DNA of 64,000 nt from NCBI GenBank assembly GCA_910588285.1, contig CAJUQB010000010.1:8015-72014 (forward strand), written 5' to 3'. The notes under the pieces were generated by a model. That model saw only the letters and a program-made list of their open reading frames with translations, searched no databases and was not told the origin of the DNA. Positions 33,119 through 41,178 of this stretch are shown here, piece after piece. This stretch comes from an uncultured Lachnospiraceae bacterium (GTDB taxonomy: Bacteria > Bacillota > Clostridia > Lachnospirales > Lachnospiraceae). The translations under genes and the position numbers were made by a program. The number at the start of each line of letters is the position of its first letter. The first letter of the stretch is position 1.

Positions 33119-34444
33119 ATGGACTGGAAGAAAGAATATGCAGATAAAATCTGCACGCCCCAGGAGGCAGTATCCCACATCAAGCCCGGCGACCGGGTGG
33201 TGGTGGCTCACGCCTGCGGCGAGCCGGTGGTGCTGACAGACGCCATGGTGGCCAATGCACAGCGGTATGGCTATCGGGATGTGGAGGTTGTACATATGGT
33301 GGCCATGGGCAAGGCCGCCTACTGTGCGCCGGAGATGTCGAAGTATTTCCGCCACAACAGCCTGTTTGTGGGAGGCTCTACCAGACAGGCCATTGAGGAA
33401 GGCCGGGGAGATTTCACGCCGGTGTATTTCTCGGAGGTTCCGGGGCTTTTTGCCGCAAGGCTTCACCCCAATGTGGCCTTAATCCAGGTCAGTGAGCCGG
33501 ACGAGGAGGGCAACTGCTCCTTCGGTATTTCCTGTGACTACACAAAGCCCTGTGCAGAGCTGGCAGATACAGTGATTGCCCAGGTGAATACAAACATGCC
33601 CAGAGTCATGGGAGATAATTTTATCAATCTTAGGGACATTGATTATGTGGTGGCAGAGGACAGTGAGCTAATTGAGCTTGCCCTGGCAAATATCGGCGAC
33701 GTTCAGCGGCGTATCGGAGAGAACGTGGCCTCCCTGGTGCGGGACGGCGACTGCCTGCAGCTGGGGATCGGTGCAATACCGGACGCAACCCTGCTGTTCC
33801 TGAAGGACAAAAAGGACCTTGGCATCCATTCCGAGATGTTTTCCGACGGGGTGGTGGAGCTGATGGAGGCAGGGGTGATCACCAATGCAAAGAAGCAGAT
33901 CAACCGGGGAAAATTCGTGGCCACCTTCCTGATGGGAACCCGGCGGCTGTATGATTTTGTGGACAATAATCCGGATGTGGAGCTCATGCCTGTGGATGTG
34001 GTCAATGATCCCAAGGTGATTGCCCAGAATGACAATGTGGTGTCCATCAATTCCTGTGTGGAGGTCGACCTGATGGGACAGGTGTGCGCGGAGTCTGTGG
34101 GCTTGAAGCAGATTTCCGGGGTAGGAGGCCAGGTGGATTTCGTCCGGGGAGCAGCCATGTCCAAAGGGGGCAGGACCATTATGGCCATGCCTGCAACAGC
34201 GGCAAAGGGGAAGATCTCCAAGATTGTCCCGCTTCTTGCAGAGGGAGCAGCCGTAACCACCAGCCGGTGCGACGTGGACTATGTGGTTACCGAGTACGGG
34301 GTGGCGCAGCTCCATGGGCAGACCTTGCGGGAGCGTGCATACCAGCTGATCCGGATTGCAGCGCCGGAATTTCGGGAGAGTCTCTCTGCGGAGTTTGAGA
34401 AGCGGTTCGGCTGCGGCCATATGGACAGAAGAAAGCGTGGATAG
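33119..34444 (+). CDS. abfT: 4-hydroxybutyrate CoA-transferase
   Basis: A 441-residue family I CoA-transferase of the acetyl-CoA hydrolase/4-hydroxybutyrate type. It carries DAVSHIKPGD-like start, GIGAIPDATL, the catalytic-Glu region LGIHSEMFSDGVVEL (about residues 233-247) and the conserved SGVGGQVDFVRGA (about residues 333-345). It transfers CoA from acetyl-CoA (or butyryl-CoA) to 4-hydroxybutyrate, giving the substrate of the dehydratase encoded 13 bp upstream. Butyrate-acetoacetate transferases are related, but adjacency to abfD decides the call. Confidence 0.9.
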   Translation: MDWKKEYADKICTPQEAVSHIKPGDRVVVAHACGEPVVLTDAMVANAQRYGYRDVEVVHMVAMGKAAYCAPEMSKYFRHNSLFVGGSTRQAIEEGRGDFTPVYFSEVPGLFAARLHPNVALIQVSEPDEEGNCSFGISCDYTKPCAELADTVIAQVNTNMPRVMGDNFINLRDIDYVVAEDSELIELALANIGDVQRRIGENVASLVRDGDCLQLGIGAIPDATLLFLKDKKDLGIHSEMFSDGVVELMEAGVITNAKKQINRGKFVATFLMGTRRLYDFVDNNPDVELMPVDVVNDPKVIAQNDNVVSINSCVEVDLMGQVCAESVGLKQISGVGGQVDFVRGAAMSKGGRTIMAMPATAAKGKISKIVPLLAEGAAVTTSRCDVDYVVTEYGVAQLHGQTLRERAYQLIRIAAPEFRESLSAEFEKRFGCGHMDRRKRG

Positions 34445-34460
34445 AGGGAGGAACGATGTG

Positions 34461-36422
34461 ATGAGACAGAAATATCCAAATTTGGCAAAGCCCATCCGGC
34501 TTGGCAATGTGCTGGTAAAGAACCGGATCTTTTCGGCGCCAACCGGTCTGATGGGCTATGACGCGGATGCGCATTTGACGACAGATAACAGGGCCTACTA
34601 CGAATACAAAGCCAGCGGCGGCGTTGCAGTTGTGACCCTGGGGGAGTGTATTGTACACGGGGAGAGCGGCTCTTCCCACAACCTCCAGCCAAGGCTGGAC
34701 GACCCCACCCTGCTTCCGTCCCTGACGAACCTGGTGAAGGATGTGAAGCGCCATGGAGCCCTGGTAAACATCGAATTGTCCCACGGCGGCAAATACGGCG
34801 GCCTGGTGAGCGTGGGGGGAGATATGAAGGAGGGCAAGAAGGCTTTTGGTCCCAGCGAGGAGGATCTGGCCACCGGGGAGCATGTCTATGAGATGCCAAA
34901 GGAAATGATCCAGAAAATCGTGGGTCATTACGGCAATGCGGCCAGGATGGCCAAGCGGGCAGGCTTTGACATGGTGAATGTCCACGGAGGACACGGCTGG
35001 CTCTTTTCCCAGTTCCTGTCCCCCACCCAGAATAAGCGGACCGACGAGTACGGCGGCTCCCTGGAGAACCGGGCCAGGTTCTTCCTGGAGGCCCTGGATG
35101 CAGTGCGGAAGGAAGTAGGGCCGGGCTTCCCCATTGAGGTTCGGATCAACGGAGACGACTTCATGGAGGGGGGCATGCACCTGGAGGATGCCATTGAGCT
35201 GGCTAAACTCATTGAATCCAAGGTAGACCTGATCAATGTATCTGCCGGCAGCCATGAGGTGGAGGAGCTATTTGTCCGCACCCACCCCAACATGTTCCTG
35301 GAGCATGGCTGCAACGTGTATCTGGCAGCGGAGATCAAGAAGCATGTCAGCGTGCCTGTCTCCTGTGTGGGAGGCCTCAACGATCCTGCCCAGATGGAGG
35401 AGATCATTGCCTCCGGCAAGGCGGACATTGTGGAGCTGGGACGTGCGCTGCTGGCAGACCCCTTCCTGCCCAAGAAGATTTTCTCCGGCAGGGAGGACGA
35501 GATCACACCTTGCCTGCGCTGCTTTGAGTGTTTGGGCAGCGCTGTGGTAAATATGGGGATTCAGTGCGCCGTGAACCCGGTGATCGGCAATGAGCTGGAG
35601 AACCGCATCCCTTACCCCAAGGCAGAACGCCCAAAGAAGGTACTGGTGGCCGGCGGCGGCCCCGGCGGTATGCAGGCGGCCCTTAAGGCCTGTGAGCAGG
35701 GTCATCAGGTGATCCTGTGCGAGAAGACAGACGCCCTGGGCGGCGCCCTGAAATTTGCCAAGACCATTGATTTTAAGGCAGATCTGTACAAGTTCAGCCA
35801 GAGCCTTGGGATCCGGCTGAAGAAAAACACCGACGTGGAGATTCGCTATCAGACCGAGGTGACGCCAAAGCTTGTGGAGGAGCTGGCGCCGGATGTGGTG
35901 ATTGTAGCTACCGGCGCAGCGCCCATCATTCCGCCCATTCCGGGGATTGACAGCGAGAACGTGCGCCCGGCCACAGAGCTTGCCCACATGGATCCCAAGG
36001 ACATAGGGGAGCATGTCGTGATCCTGGGAGGCGGCCTGGTGGGCTGTGAGGAAGGAATCCACTTAGGGCACCAGGGAAAGAAGGTTACCATTGTGGAAAT
36101 GCGCAGCGAGGCTGCGGCAGACTGCAACTGCTTCCATAAGAGCGCCCTGAATATGGAGCTGAAAAAATATGTGACAATGCTCACGGATACCAGGGCATCA
36201 AGGATTACATCTGAGGGGATGTATGCTTTCGATAAAGAGAACAAAGAGATTTTCCTGCCTGCTGACCTGATTGTCTGCGCAGCGGGAATGCGCTCGGATC
36301 ACAAGCTGGAGGAGCAGCTTCGGGAGATGGGCGTGGAATTTGAGGTCATCGGCGATGCGGTGCGTCCCGGCAAGGTGACCCAGGCAATGTTTGACGGGTA
36401 TTACAGGGCGAAGTATCTGTAA
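34461..36422 (+). CDS. NADH:flavin oxidoreductase / 2-enoate reductase family (BaiCD-like)
   Basis: A 653-residue three-domain reductase. Residues 1-350 are an FMN TIM barrel (NVLVKNRIFSAPTGLMGYD-like start, HGGHGWLFSQFLSP, YGGSLENRARF). Next comes a [4Fe-4S] site, CLRCFECLG...C (about residues 351-370). FAD and NAD Rossmann motifs follow (VLVAGGGPGGMQAAL and VVILGGGLVGCEEG). Family members reduce 2-enoates, dienoyl-CoAs or bile-acid enones. In this operon it could reduce a crotonate-like enoyl intermediate, or an enone of the ring substrate. I cannot choose between these. ATG 34461 is nine bases after GGAGG. Confidence 0.88.
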   Translation: MRQKYPNLAKPIRLGNVLVKNRIFSAPTGLMGYDADAHLTTDNRAYYEYKASGGVAVVTLGECIVHGESGSSHNLQPRLDDPTLLPSLTNLVKDVKRHGALVNIELSHGGKYGGLVSVGGDMKEGKKAFGPSEEDLATGEHVYEMPKEMIQKIVGHYGNAARMAKRAGFDMVNVHGGHGWLFSQFLSPTQNKRTDEYGGSLENRARFFLEALDAVRKEVGPGFPIEVRINGDDFMEGGMHLEDAIELAKLIESKVDLINVSAGSHEVEELFVRTHPNMFLEHGCNVYLAAEIKKHVSVPVSCVGGLNDPAQMEEIIASGKADIVELGRALLADPFLPKKIFSGREDEITPCLRCFECLGSAVVNMGIQCAVNPVIGNELENRIPYPKAERPKKVLVAGGGPGGMQAALKACEQGHQVILCEKTDALGGALKFAKTIDFKADLYKFSQSLGIRLKKNTDVEIRYQTEVTPKLVEELAPDVVIVATGAAPIIPPIPGIDSENVRPATELAHMDPKDIGEHVVILGGGLVGCEEGIHLGHQGKKVTIVEMRSEAAADCNCFHKSALNMELKKYVTMLTDTRASRITSEGMYAFDKENKEIFLPADLIVCAAGMRSDHKLEEQLREMGVEFEVIGDAVRPGKVTQAMFDGYYRAKYL

Positions 36423-36431
36423 GGCTGTCAC

Positions 36432-36494
36432 AAGGGCTGCTTTCTGTTATGGATAAGGGGAGCTTAGCCAGAAGCAGAAAGCAGCCCTTTTTTG
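36432..36494 (+). terminator. Rho-independent terminator
   Basis: AAGGGCTGCTTTCTG (36432-36446) pairs with CAGAAAGCAGCCCTT (36475-36489) and is followed by a T-run. It ends the 4-hydroxybutyrate operon; its T-run touches the first operator half-site of the next operon. Confidence 0.9.
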
Positions 36495-36526
36495 CGAGAA
36501 CGCAAGGTAGTTTTGCACAAATGCAA
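36492..36526. promoter_or_regulatory. Paired operator TTGCG/TTGCA-N4-CGCAA/TGCAA
   Basis: TTGCG-AGAA-CGCAA (36492-36505) and TTGCA-CAAA-TGCAA (36513-36526) are both perfect palindromes with centres 21 bp apart. They stand about 100-120 bp upstream of the sigma-54 -24 element at 36615. The arrangement equals that at 19808 and 22346. Confidence 0.8.
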
Positions 36527-36614
36527 TAATGAAGATATAAAATTAAATTACAAAAACATACAAAAAGACGAAAAAGTTCAATAAAAGCCAATGAAAAATG
36601 GAAAAAATGATAAA

Positions 36615-36631
36615 CTGGCACTGTTTTTGCA
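36615..36631 (+). promoter_or_regulatory. Sigma-54 promoter of the second CUT2/enzyme operon
   Basis: CTGGCACTGTTTTTGCA has GG and GC ten bases apart. Transcription would begin near 36641, 40 bases before ATG 36681. Confidence 0.85.
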
Positions 36632-36680
36632 GCATGGTTATTGTAGGAAATGTTGTAAAACACAGAAAGGAAGGATCAAC

Positions 36681-37772
36681 ATGAAGAGAAGATGGAGAAA
36701 TTTATTGGCTTTGGGTATGGCTGCCGCACTGGCATTATCAGCAGCAGGCTGCGCTTCCCAGGGAAGCGGCAGCGGGGATGGAGGCAATTCCTCCCAGAAT
36801 GAGGGTGCAAATGCCGGCAGCGGGAATGCGGATGCCGGAAACAATGGGAATGATGCCAAAAACAGCGGGGATGAGGGGGCCGGAGAGAAGAAGCCCTTAA
36901 AGATCGGCTTTGCATGGCGTTCCTTAGACGAGGGGGCTACCCAGTGGTGGAATGGCACGGAGGCAGCCATTGCCGAGTACAATGCCGGCGATAACCCATA
37001 CGAGATCGAGTACTTTTTTGTTAATTCCGACCAGGATGTGGATCAGCAGATTTCGGATGTGGAATCCCTGATCGTGCGTGAGCCGGATGTGATCTGCCTC
37101 CATGCCATTGATGTGGACGGCTCTGTCCCGGCCTTTGAGGCCTGTACGGACGCAGGGATCCCGGTGATCATCTATGGCTATCCGGTCAATTATGACAAGG
37201 CGGAATGTGAATTTAAGACCATTGACCATTACCGGGCCGGGCAGCTCCAGGCAGAGTGGATGAACAGCTGGCTTGCAGAGCATCCCGACGAGACAGTAAA
37301 GGTTGGATATATCCTTGGACTTCCGGGCGTAACGGATATGGACGTGCGGATGAATGGCTTTCTTGAGAATGTGGACAAGGACCGCGTGGAGGTAGTGGCT
37401 ACAAAGAACTGCGATTTCAACGCATCCCTGGCCCAGAGTACTGCGGAGGACTGGATTCAGGCGTTCCCGGAGATGAACTGTATTGTTGCCTGCAACGACG
37501 AGATGGCAGTGGGAGCCCTGCAGGCCTTCAAGGCCTCCAATATTGACGGACTGGTGCTGGGCCTGGACGGCGGCGCAAGCGCCCTGCAGGAGATCGCGGA
37601 CGGGAATATGAGCGCAACCGTGAAGTTTGACTTCATGGTAATGGCCACAGAGGGATTAAAGCTGGCCATCGGCGTTGCTACCGGGGAATATACGGAGCCT
37701 GTCTGCGATGTTACAGGCAATTCCTGTGTACTGATCGATCAGTCCAATGCAGCGGAGTACATGGCAGAGTAG
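36681..37772 (+). CDS. CUT2-type substrate-binding lipoprotein
   Basis: A 363-residue lipoprotein: signal peptide with lipobox ALSAAGC (Cys near 23), a Gly/Asn/Ser/Asp-rich linker to about residue 70, then a Peripla_BP_4 domain (KIGFAWRSLDEGATQWWNG, then VDQQISDVESLIVREPDVICLHAID). The binding-cleft Asp/Asn pattern ACNDEMAVGALQAFK and GLDGGASALQEI resembles ribose and inositol binders. ATG 36681 follows AAAGGAAGG. It heads an operon in which transporter genes alternate with enzymes, suggesting that the imported compound is the substrate of those enzymes. Confidence 0.9.
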   Translation: MKRRWRNLLALGMAAALALSAAGCASQGSGSGDGGNSSQNEGANAGSGNADAGNNGNDAKNSGDEGAGEKKPLKIGFAWRSLDEGATQWWNGTEAAIAEYNAGDNPYEIEYFFVNSDQDVDQQISDVESLIVREPDVICLHAIDVDGSVPAFEACTDAGIPVIIYGYPVNYDKAECEFKTIDHYRAGQLQAEWMNSWLAEHPDETVKVGYILGLPGVTDMDVRMNGFLENVDKDRVEVVATKNCDFNASLAQSTAEDWIQAFPEMNCIVACNDEMAVGALQAFKASNIDGLVLGLDGGASALQEIADGNMSATVKFDFMVMATEGLKLAIGVATGEYTEPVCDVTGNSCVLIDQSNAAEYMAE

Positions 37773-37796
37773 GAGAGCAGAGCCTGGAAGGAGAAG

Positions 37797-37864
37797 CCAG
37801 GCAGTAAGGAAGAGGCGCCTGCAGGCAAGCTGTTCCAGGCAGTAAGGAAGAGGCGCCTGCAGGC
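37797..37864. repeat. Direct repeat between binding-protein and permease genes
   Basis: A 30-bp unit starting CCAGGCAGTAAGGAAGAGGC occurs at 37797-37826 and identically at 37835-37864 (38-bp period). Each unit contains the palindrome GCGCCTGCAGGC(GC). It fills the gap of the transporter operon and could form hairpins affecting expression stoichiometry of the binding protein and permease. Confidence 0.85.
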
Positions 37865-37879
37865 GCGAAGGTGGAGGAT

Positions 37880-38881
37880 ATGGAGAAAACACAACAGAGT
37901 ATAAAAAAGAACGGATACGGAAGCAAGCTTCTTTCGTTTTTTATGAATTATAAAAGTATTTTGATTTTCCTGGTAATTTTTATTGCAATGTCTATTTTAT
38001 CGGATGCATTTTTAAGCTCCAGAAATCTGACGAACCTGATCCGTCAGATTGCGGCTTCGTCGGTTCTGGGGGTTGGCTTTACCTTTGTAGTTGCATCCGG
38101 CAACATTGACCTGTCCGTAGGTACGATGATCGGCATGATCGGCGTATTTACCGCCCTGCTGTCCAAGATGGGGCTGCCGGCTGTGGCGGTGCTGGCGGTG
38201 GGGCTTTTGGCCGGGGTTCTGGCCGGAGCGGTAAATGGCCTTCTGATCAATGTATTTGATCTGCCGGCCTTCATTGTCACGCTGGCGGATATGTCAATCT
38301 TTGAGGGAATCTGCTATCTGGCCTGCAACACAACCCCTGTTTCCGGAATCCCGGATTGGTACAAGACTGTGGGTCAGGGCTATGTTCTGGGAATCCCGGT
38401 TCCGGTGTGGATTATGCTGGCCATGGCTGTGATCGGCACGGTGATACTGACCAAAACCGTGTTTGGCCGGAATGTGCTTGCCCTTGGAGGCAACCGGGAG
38501 GCAGCCCGTGTCTGCGGTGTGAATACCACCAGGGTGATGTATGGCGTTTTCATTTTTATGGGGATCTGCGCAGCAGTTTCCGCCTTTATCATCACGGGAA
38601 GATCGGCTTCTGCCCAGACAGGCGCCGGACAGGGCATGGAGCTGGATGCCATTGCTGCGGTTGTCATCGGCGGCACGCCGCTGTCCGGAGGAAAAGGAAA
38701 TATCGTGGGAACGGTCTTTGGCTGCCTGATCGTGGGCTCCATCAACAATGGGCTGAACCTGCTGAATGTCAATTCCAACTGGCAGCTGGTGGCCAAGGGC
38801 TGTTTGATTATCGGAGCCATTATCCTGGATGCCCAGAGTGCAAGGATCCGGGCAAAGGCATTGAAGAAGAAGGTTGCCTAG
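37880..38881 (+). CDS. CUT2-type ABC transporter permease
   Basis: A 333-residue permease of the RbsC type with multiple membrane helices (SILIFLVIFIAMSILSDAF early). The family marker VVASGNIDLSVGTMIGMIGV is present, as is a cytoplasmic loop ALGGNREAARVCGVNTTRV (about residues 200-218). The C-terminal region has IGGTPLSGGKGNIVGTVFG, strongly conserved in this family. Start choice between GTG 37871 and ATG 37880 is uncertain because the repeat upstream obscures the ribosome site. The ATPase comes two genes later. Confidence 0.9.
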   Translation: MEKTQQSIKKNGYGSKLLSFFMNYKSILIFLVIFIAMSILSDAFLSSRNLTNLIRQIAASSVLGVGFTFVVASGNIDLSVGTMIGMIGVFTALLSKMGLPAVAVLAVGLLAGVLAGAVNGLLINVFDLPAFIVTLADMSIFEGICYLACNTTPVSGIPDWYKTVGQGYVLGIPVPVWIMLAMAVIGTVILTKTVFGRNVLALGGNREAARVCGVNTTRVMYGVFIFMGICAAVSAFIITGRSASAQTGAGQGMELDAIAAVVIGGTPLSGGKGNIVGTVFGCLIVGSINNGLNLLNVNSNWQLVAKGCLIIGAIILDAQSARIRAKALKKKVA

Positions 38882-38924
38882 TTGGTGTGGGTCATACTAG
38901 CTTTGAAAGAATGTGAGAAAAGAT

Positions 38925-40655
38925 ATGGATAAAGTAAGATGTGCGAATCAGAAAATTGTTCCTGAGCTTCTGGAGGGAGAGCAGGTGGAGGTGGTCTATG
39001 ACCCCCTTCCGGTTTTCCCCGGAAGCGAACATCCGGGAGTACGGCGGGAAACGCTCCTTCTGAAAAAGGGAACCAGATACCAGGAGGGCTCCGCGCCCCT
39101 GGCCTGCGATATGATATTTGACAGGGATGTGCCCATAGAGCTGCGGGACGGGATCGTGGTCTTTGCGGATGTGATCCGGCCGGTGTGCCAGGAGCCGGTG
39201 CCTGCCATCCTTGCGTACAGCCCCTACGGGAAGCATATTGACAGCCTGCATCTGCCCTGGGGCGTGCGGGACGACCTGCTGTCAGGGCTGCAGAAGCAGG
39301 AGGGGCCGGATCCCGGCTTCTGGGTGCCAAGAGGCTATGCGGTGGTTCAGCCGGACGCCAGGGGCGTGTACTATTGCGGCGGAGATAACCGCTCCTTCGG
39401 CTCCTCGGAAGCCAGGGACGGATATGATATGGTGGAGTGGACCGCAGCCCAGAGCTGGTGCAGCGGCAAGGTGGGAATGTCAGGAAATTCTTACCTGGCT
39501 GTGGCCCAGTTTTTGGTGGCATCCCTGAATCCGCCGCACCTTGCGGCAATCGCCCCCTGGGAGGGCTTCAATGACGTCTACCGCCAGACAAGCTTTTGCG
39601 GCGGGATTGCGGATTTTGGATTCCAGGAAAAGGTGGACAGCGGAAAGCAGGGCTTCGGGTGGTTTGAGAACCTGCCGGCGATGGCAAAGCGGTATCCTCT
39701 GATGAATGGCTACTGGGCGGATAAGCGGACAAAGCTGGAGCAGATCACTGTGCCTGCCTACATTGTGGCAAGCTATGTCAGCAATTTCCATACATACGGC
39801 ACGCCGGAATCCTACGGAAGGATCGCTTCCAGGGAGAAATGGCTGCGGATCCACAACACCCATGAGTGGACGGACCTGTATGAATACCAGGAGGATCTGT
39901 GCAAATTTTTTGACTGCTTCCTGAAGGGAATCGAGAATGACTGGCGCAGTACGCCGCCGGTACGCCTCAGTGTGCTGAACCCGGGCGGCGAGGATGTGGT
40001 CAACCGTCCGGAGCCGGATTATCCCCTGCCGGATGCAGTGGAGACGAATTTTTATCTGGACAACGGAACCGGGCAGCTTGCTTTGGAGCCGCCAAAGGAG
40101 GAAGAGAAGCGGGCCTATGTGACGGACGACCGAAAGAGCGAGCTGGTGTATACAATCCGCTTCCAGGAACGGACAGAGATCTGCGGCTATCTGGGGGTTC
40201 ACCTGTGGGTGGAGACAGAGGAAGCCGACGATCTGGATGTATTTGTATATGCCCTGAAATCCGACGAGGGGGGAAGCCTGATGCCTCCGGTGGTCTATGG
40301 AGCTCCCTTCAGCGGCTTTGAAGGGGCGAAGCTGTATACCCCCTGCGGACGGCTGCGGGCCTCCCTGCGCAGGCTGGATCCCGGACAGTCTACGGAGACA
40401 AAGCCCTTCCACACCTTCCGGGTCAGTGAAAAGCTGTGCCCCGGCGTACCGGTCCGGATGGATGTTCCCCTGCGCCCCATTGGCATGGTGTATGAGAAGG
40501 GCCAGGCATTGACCCTGATTATTTCCGGCTTTGAAAAAAATAAGCCGGAATGGCCGGACATGGAGCCGGCGCCTACGGTAAACAAAGGAAACGCATTTAT
40601 TTACAGCGGCGGAGGGCGGGCATCCTATGTGACGGCGCCCCTGATCTGCCGGTAA
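38925..40655 (+). CDS. CocE/NonD-family (S15-type) serine hydrolase
   Basis: A 576-residue alpha/beta-hydrolase of the X-Pro dipeptidyl peptidase/cocaine-esterase family. The N-terminal part contains LRDGIVVFADVIRP, then the nucleophile Ser189 in GMSGNSYLAVAQ. The catalytic His is probably in HEWTDLYEY near residue 310. A C-terminal jelly-roll (about residues 380-576) is complete. No secretion signal is seen, so it probably acts on an ester or amide taken up by the transporter encoded around it. Start codon uncertain: GTG 38913 is an alternative. A paralogue lies at 57864. Confidence 0.85.
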   Translation: MDKVRCANQKIVPELLEGEQVEVVYDPLPVFPGSEHPGVRRETLLLKKGTRYQEGSAPLACDMIFDRDVPIELRDGIVVFADVIRPVCQEPVPAILAYSPYGKHIDSLHLPWGVRDDLLSGLQKQEGPDPGFWVPRGYAVVQPDARGVYYCGGDNRSFGSSEARDGYDMVEWTAAQSWCSGKVGMSGNSYLAVAQFLVASLNPPHLAAIAPWEGFNDVYRQTSFCGGIADFGFQEKVDSGKQGFGWFENLPAMAKRYPLMNGYWADKRTKLEQITVPAYIVASYVSNFHTYGTPESYGRIASREKWLRIHNTHEWTDLYEYQEDLCKFFDCFLKGIENDWRSTPPVRLSVLNPGGEDVVNRPEPDYPLPDAVETNFYLDNGTGQLALEPPKEEEKRAYVTDDRKSELVYTIRFQERTEICGYLGVHLWVETEEADDLDVFVYALKSDEGGSLMPPVVYGAPFSGFEGAKLYTPCGRLRASLRRLDPGQSTETKPFHTFRVSEKLCPGVPVRMDVPLRPIGMVYEKGQALTLIISGFEKNKPEWPDMEPAPTVNKGNAFIYSGGGRASYVTAPLICR

Positions 40656-40670
40656 GGAAAGGATGAAAAA

Positions 40671-41150
40671 ATGAGCCATTTTAAAACACTGTTTCACATT
40701 TGCCTGTTTTCCAATGATTTGGAGAAAACACTGGATTTTTACAAGAAGCTTGGGATTGAGGTGATCTTTTCCATGAAGGAGCATGAGGGGGAGGAAGCCT
40801 GGAATTATTATCTGAAGGTTGCCCACGGCCAGTATCTGGAGGTACAGCCGGTAAACAGCCCCAATCCCCATCCCCATCCGGCCAGGGTGCAGTACCACGA
40901 GAATCAGGCTGCATGGCATTTTGCCCTGGAAACCGAGAACATGGCAGAGATGATCCGGGATCTCACCGGAAAGGGCCTGGAATTATACAAAAACCCGGAG
41001 AATACAATAGACCGGGTATATTCCATGGAGGATGCGGTTTTGAGTGCAGACGGCTGCTATGTGTGCTGGATCATTGATCCGGACGGCATGCCCATTGAGC
41101 TGATGGAGCAGACGCCCGGGAGCCTGCAGCATCAGAATGACCCGGAATAA
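40671..41150 (+). CDS. VOC-family (glyoxalase-like) protein
   Basis: A 159-residue vicinal-oxygen-chelate protein with the paired beta-alpha-beta-beta-beta modules. It starts HICLFSNDLEKTLDFYKKLGIEVIF, and ends with the metal-binding-type Glu in WIIDPDGMPIELMEQ. VOC proteins include glyoxalase I, methylmalonyl-CoA epimerase, dioxygenases and isomerases acting next to a carbonyl. In an anaerobic operon full of SDR enzymes an isomerase or epimerase role is more likely than a dioxygenase. Confidence 0.8.
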   Translation: MSHFKTLFHICLFSNDLEKTLDFYKKLGIEVIFSMKEHEGEEAWNYYLKVAHGQYLEVQPVNSPNPHPHPARVQYHENQAAWHFALETENMAEMIRDLTGKGLELYKNPENTIDRVYSMEDAVLSADGCYVCWIIDPDGMPIELMEQTPGSLQHQNDPE

Positions 41151-41178
41151 GGCAGGTGATGAGAATAGGGAGGGAAGC

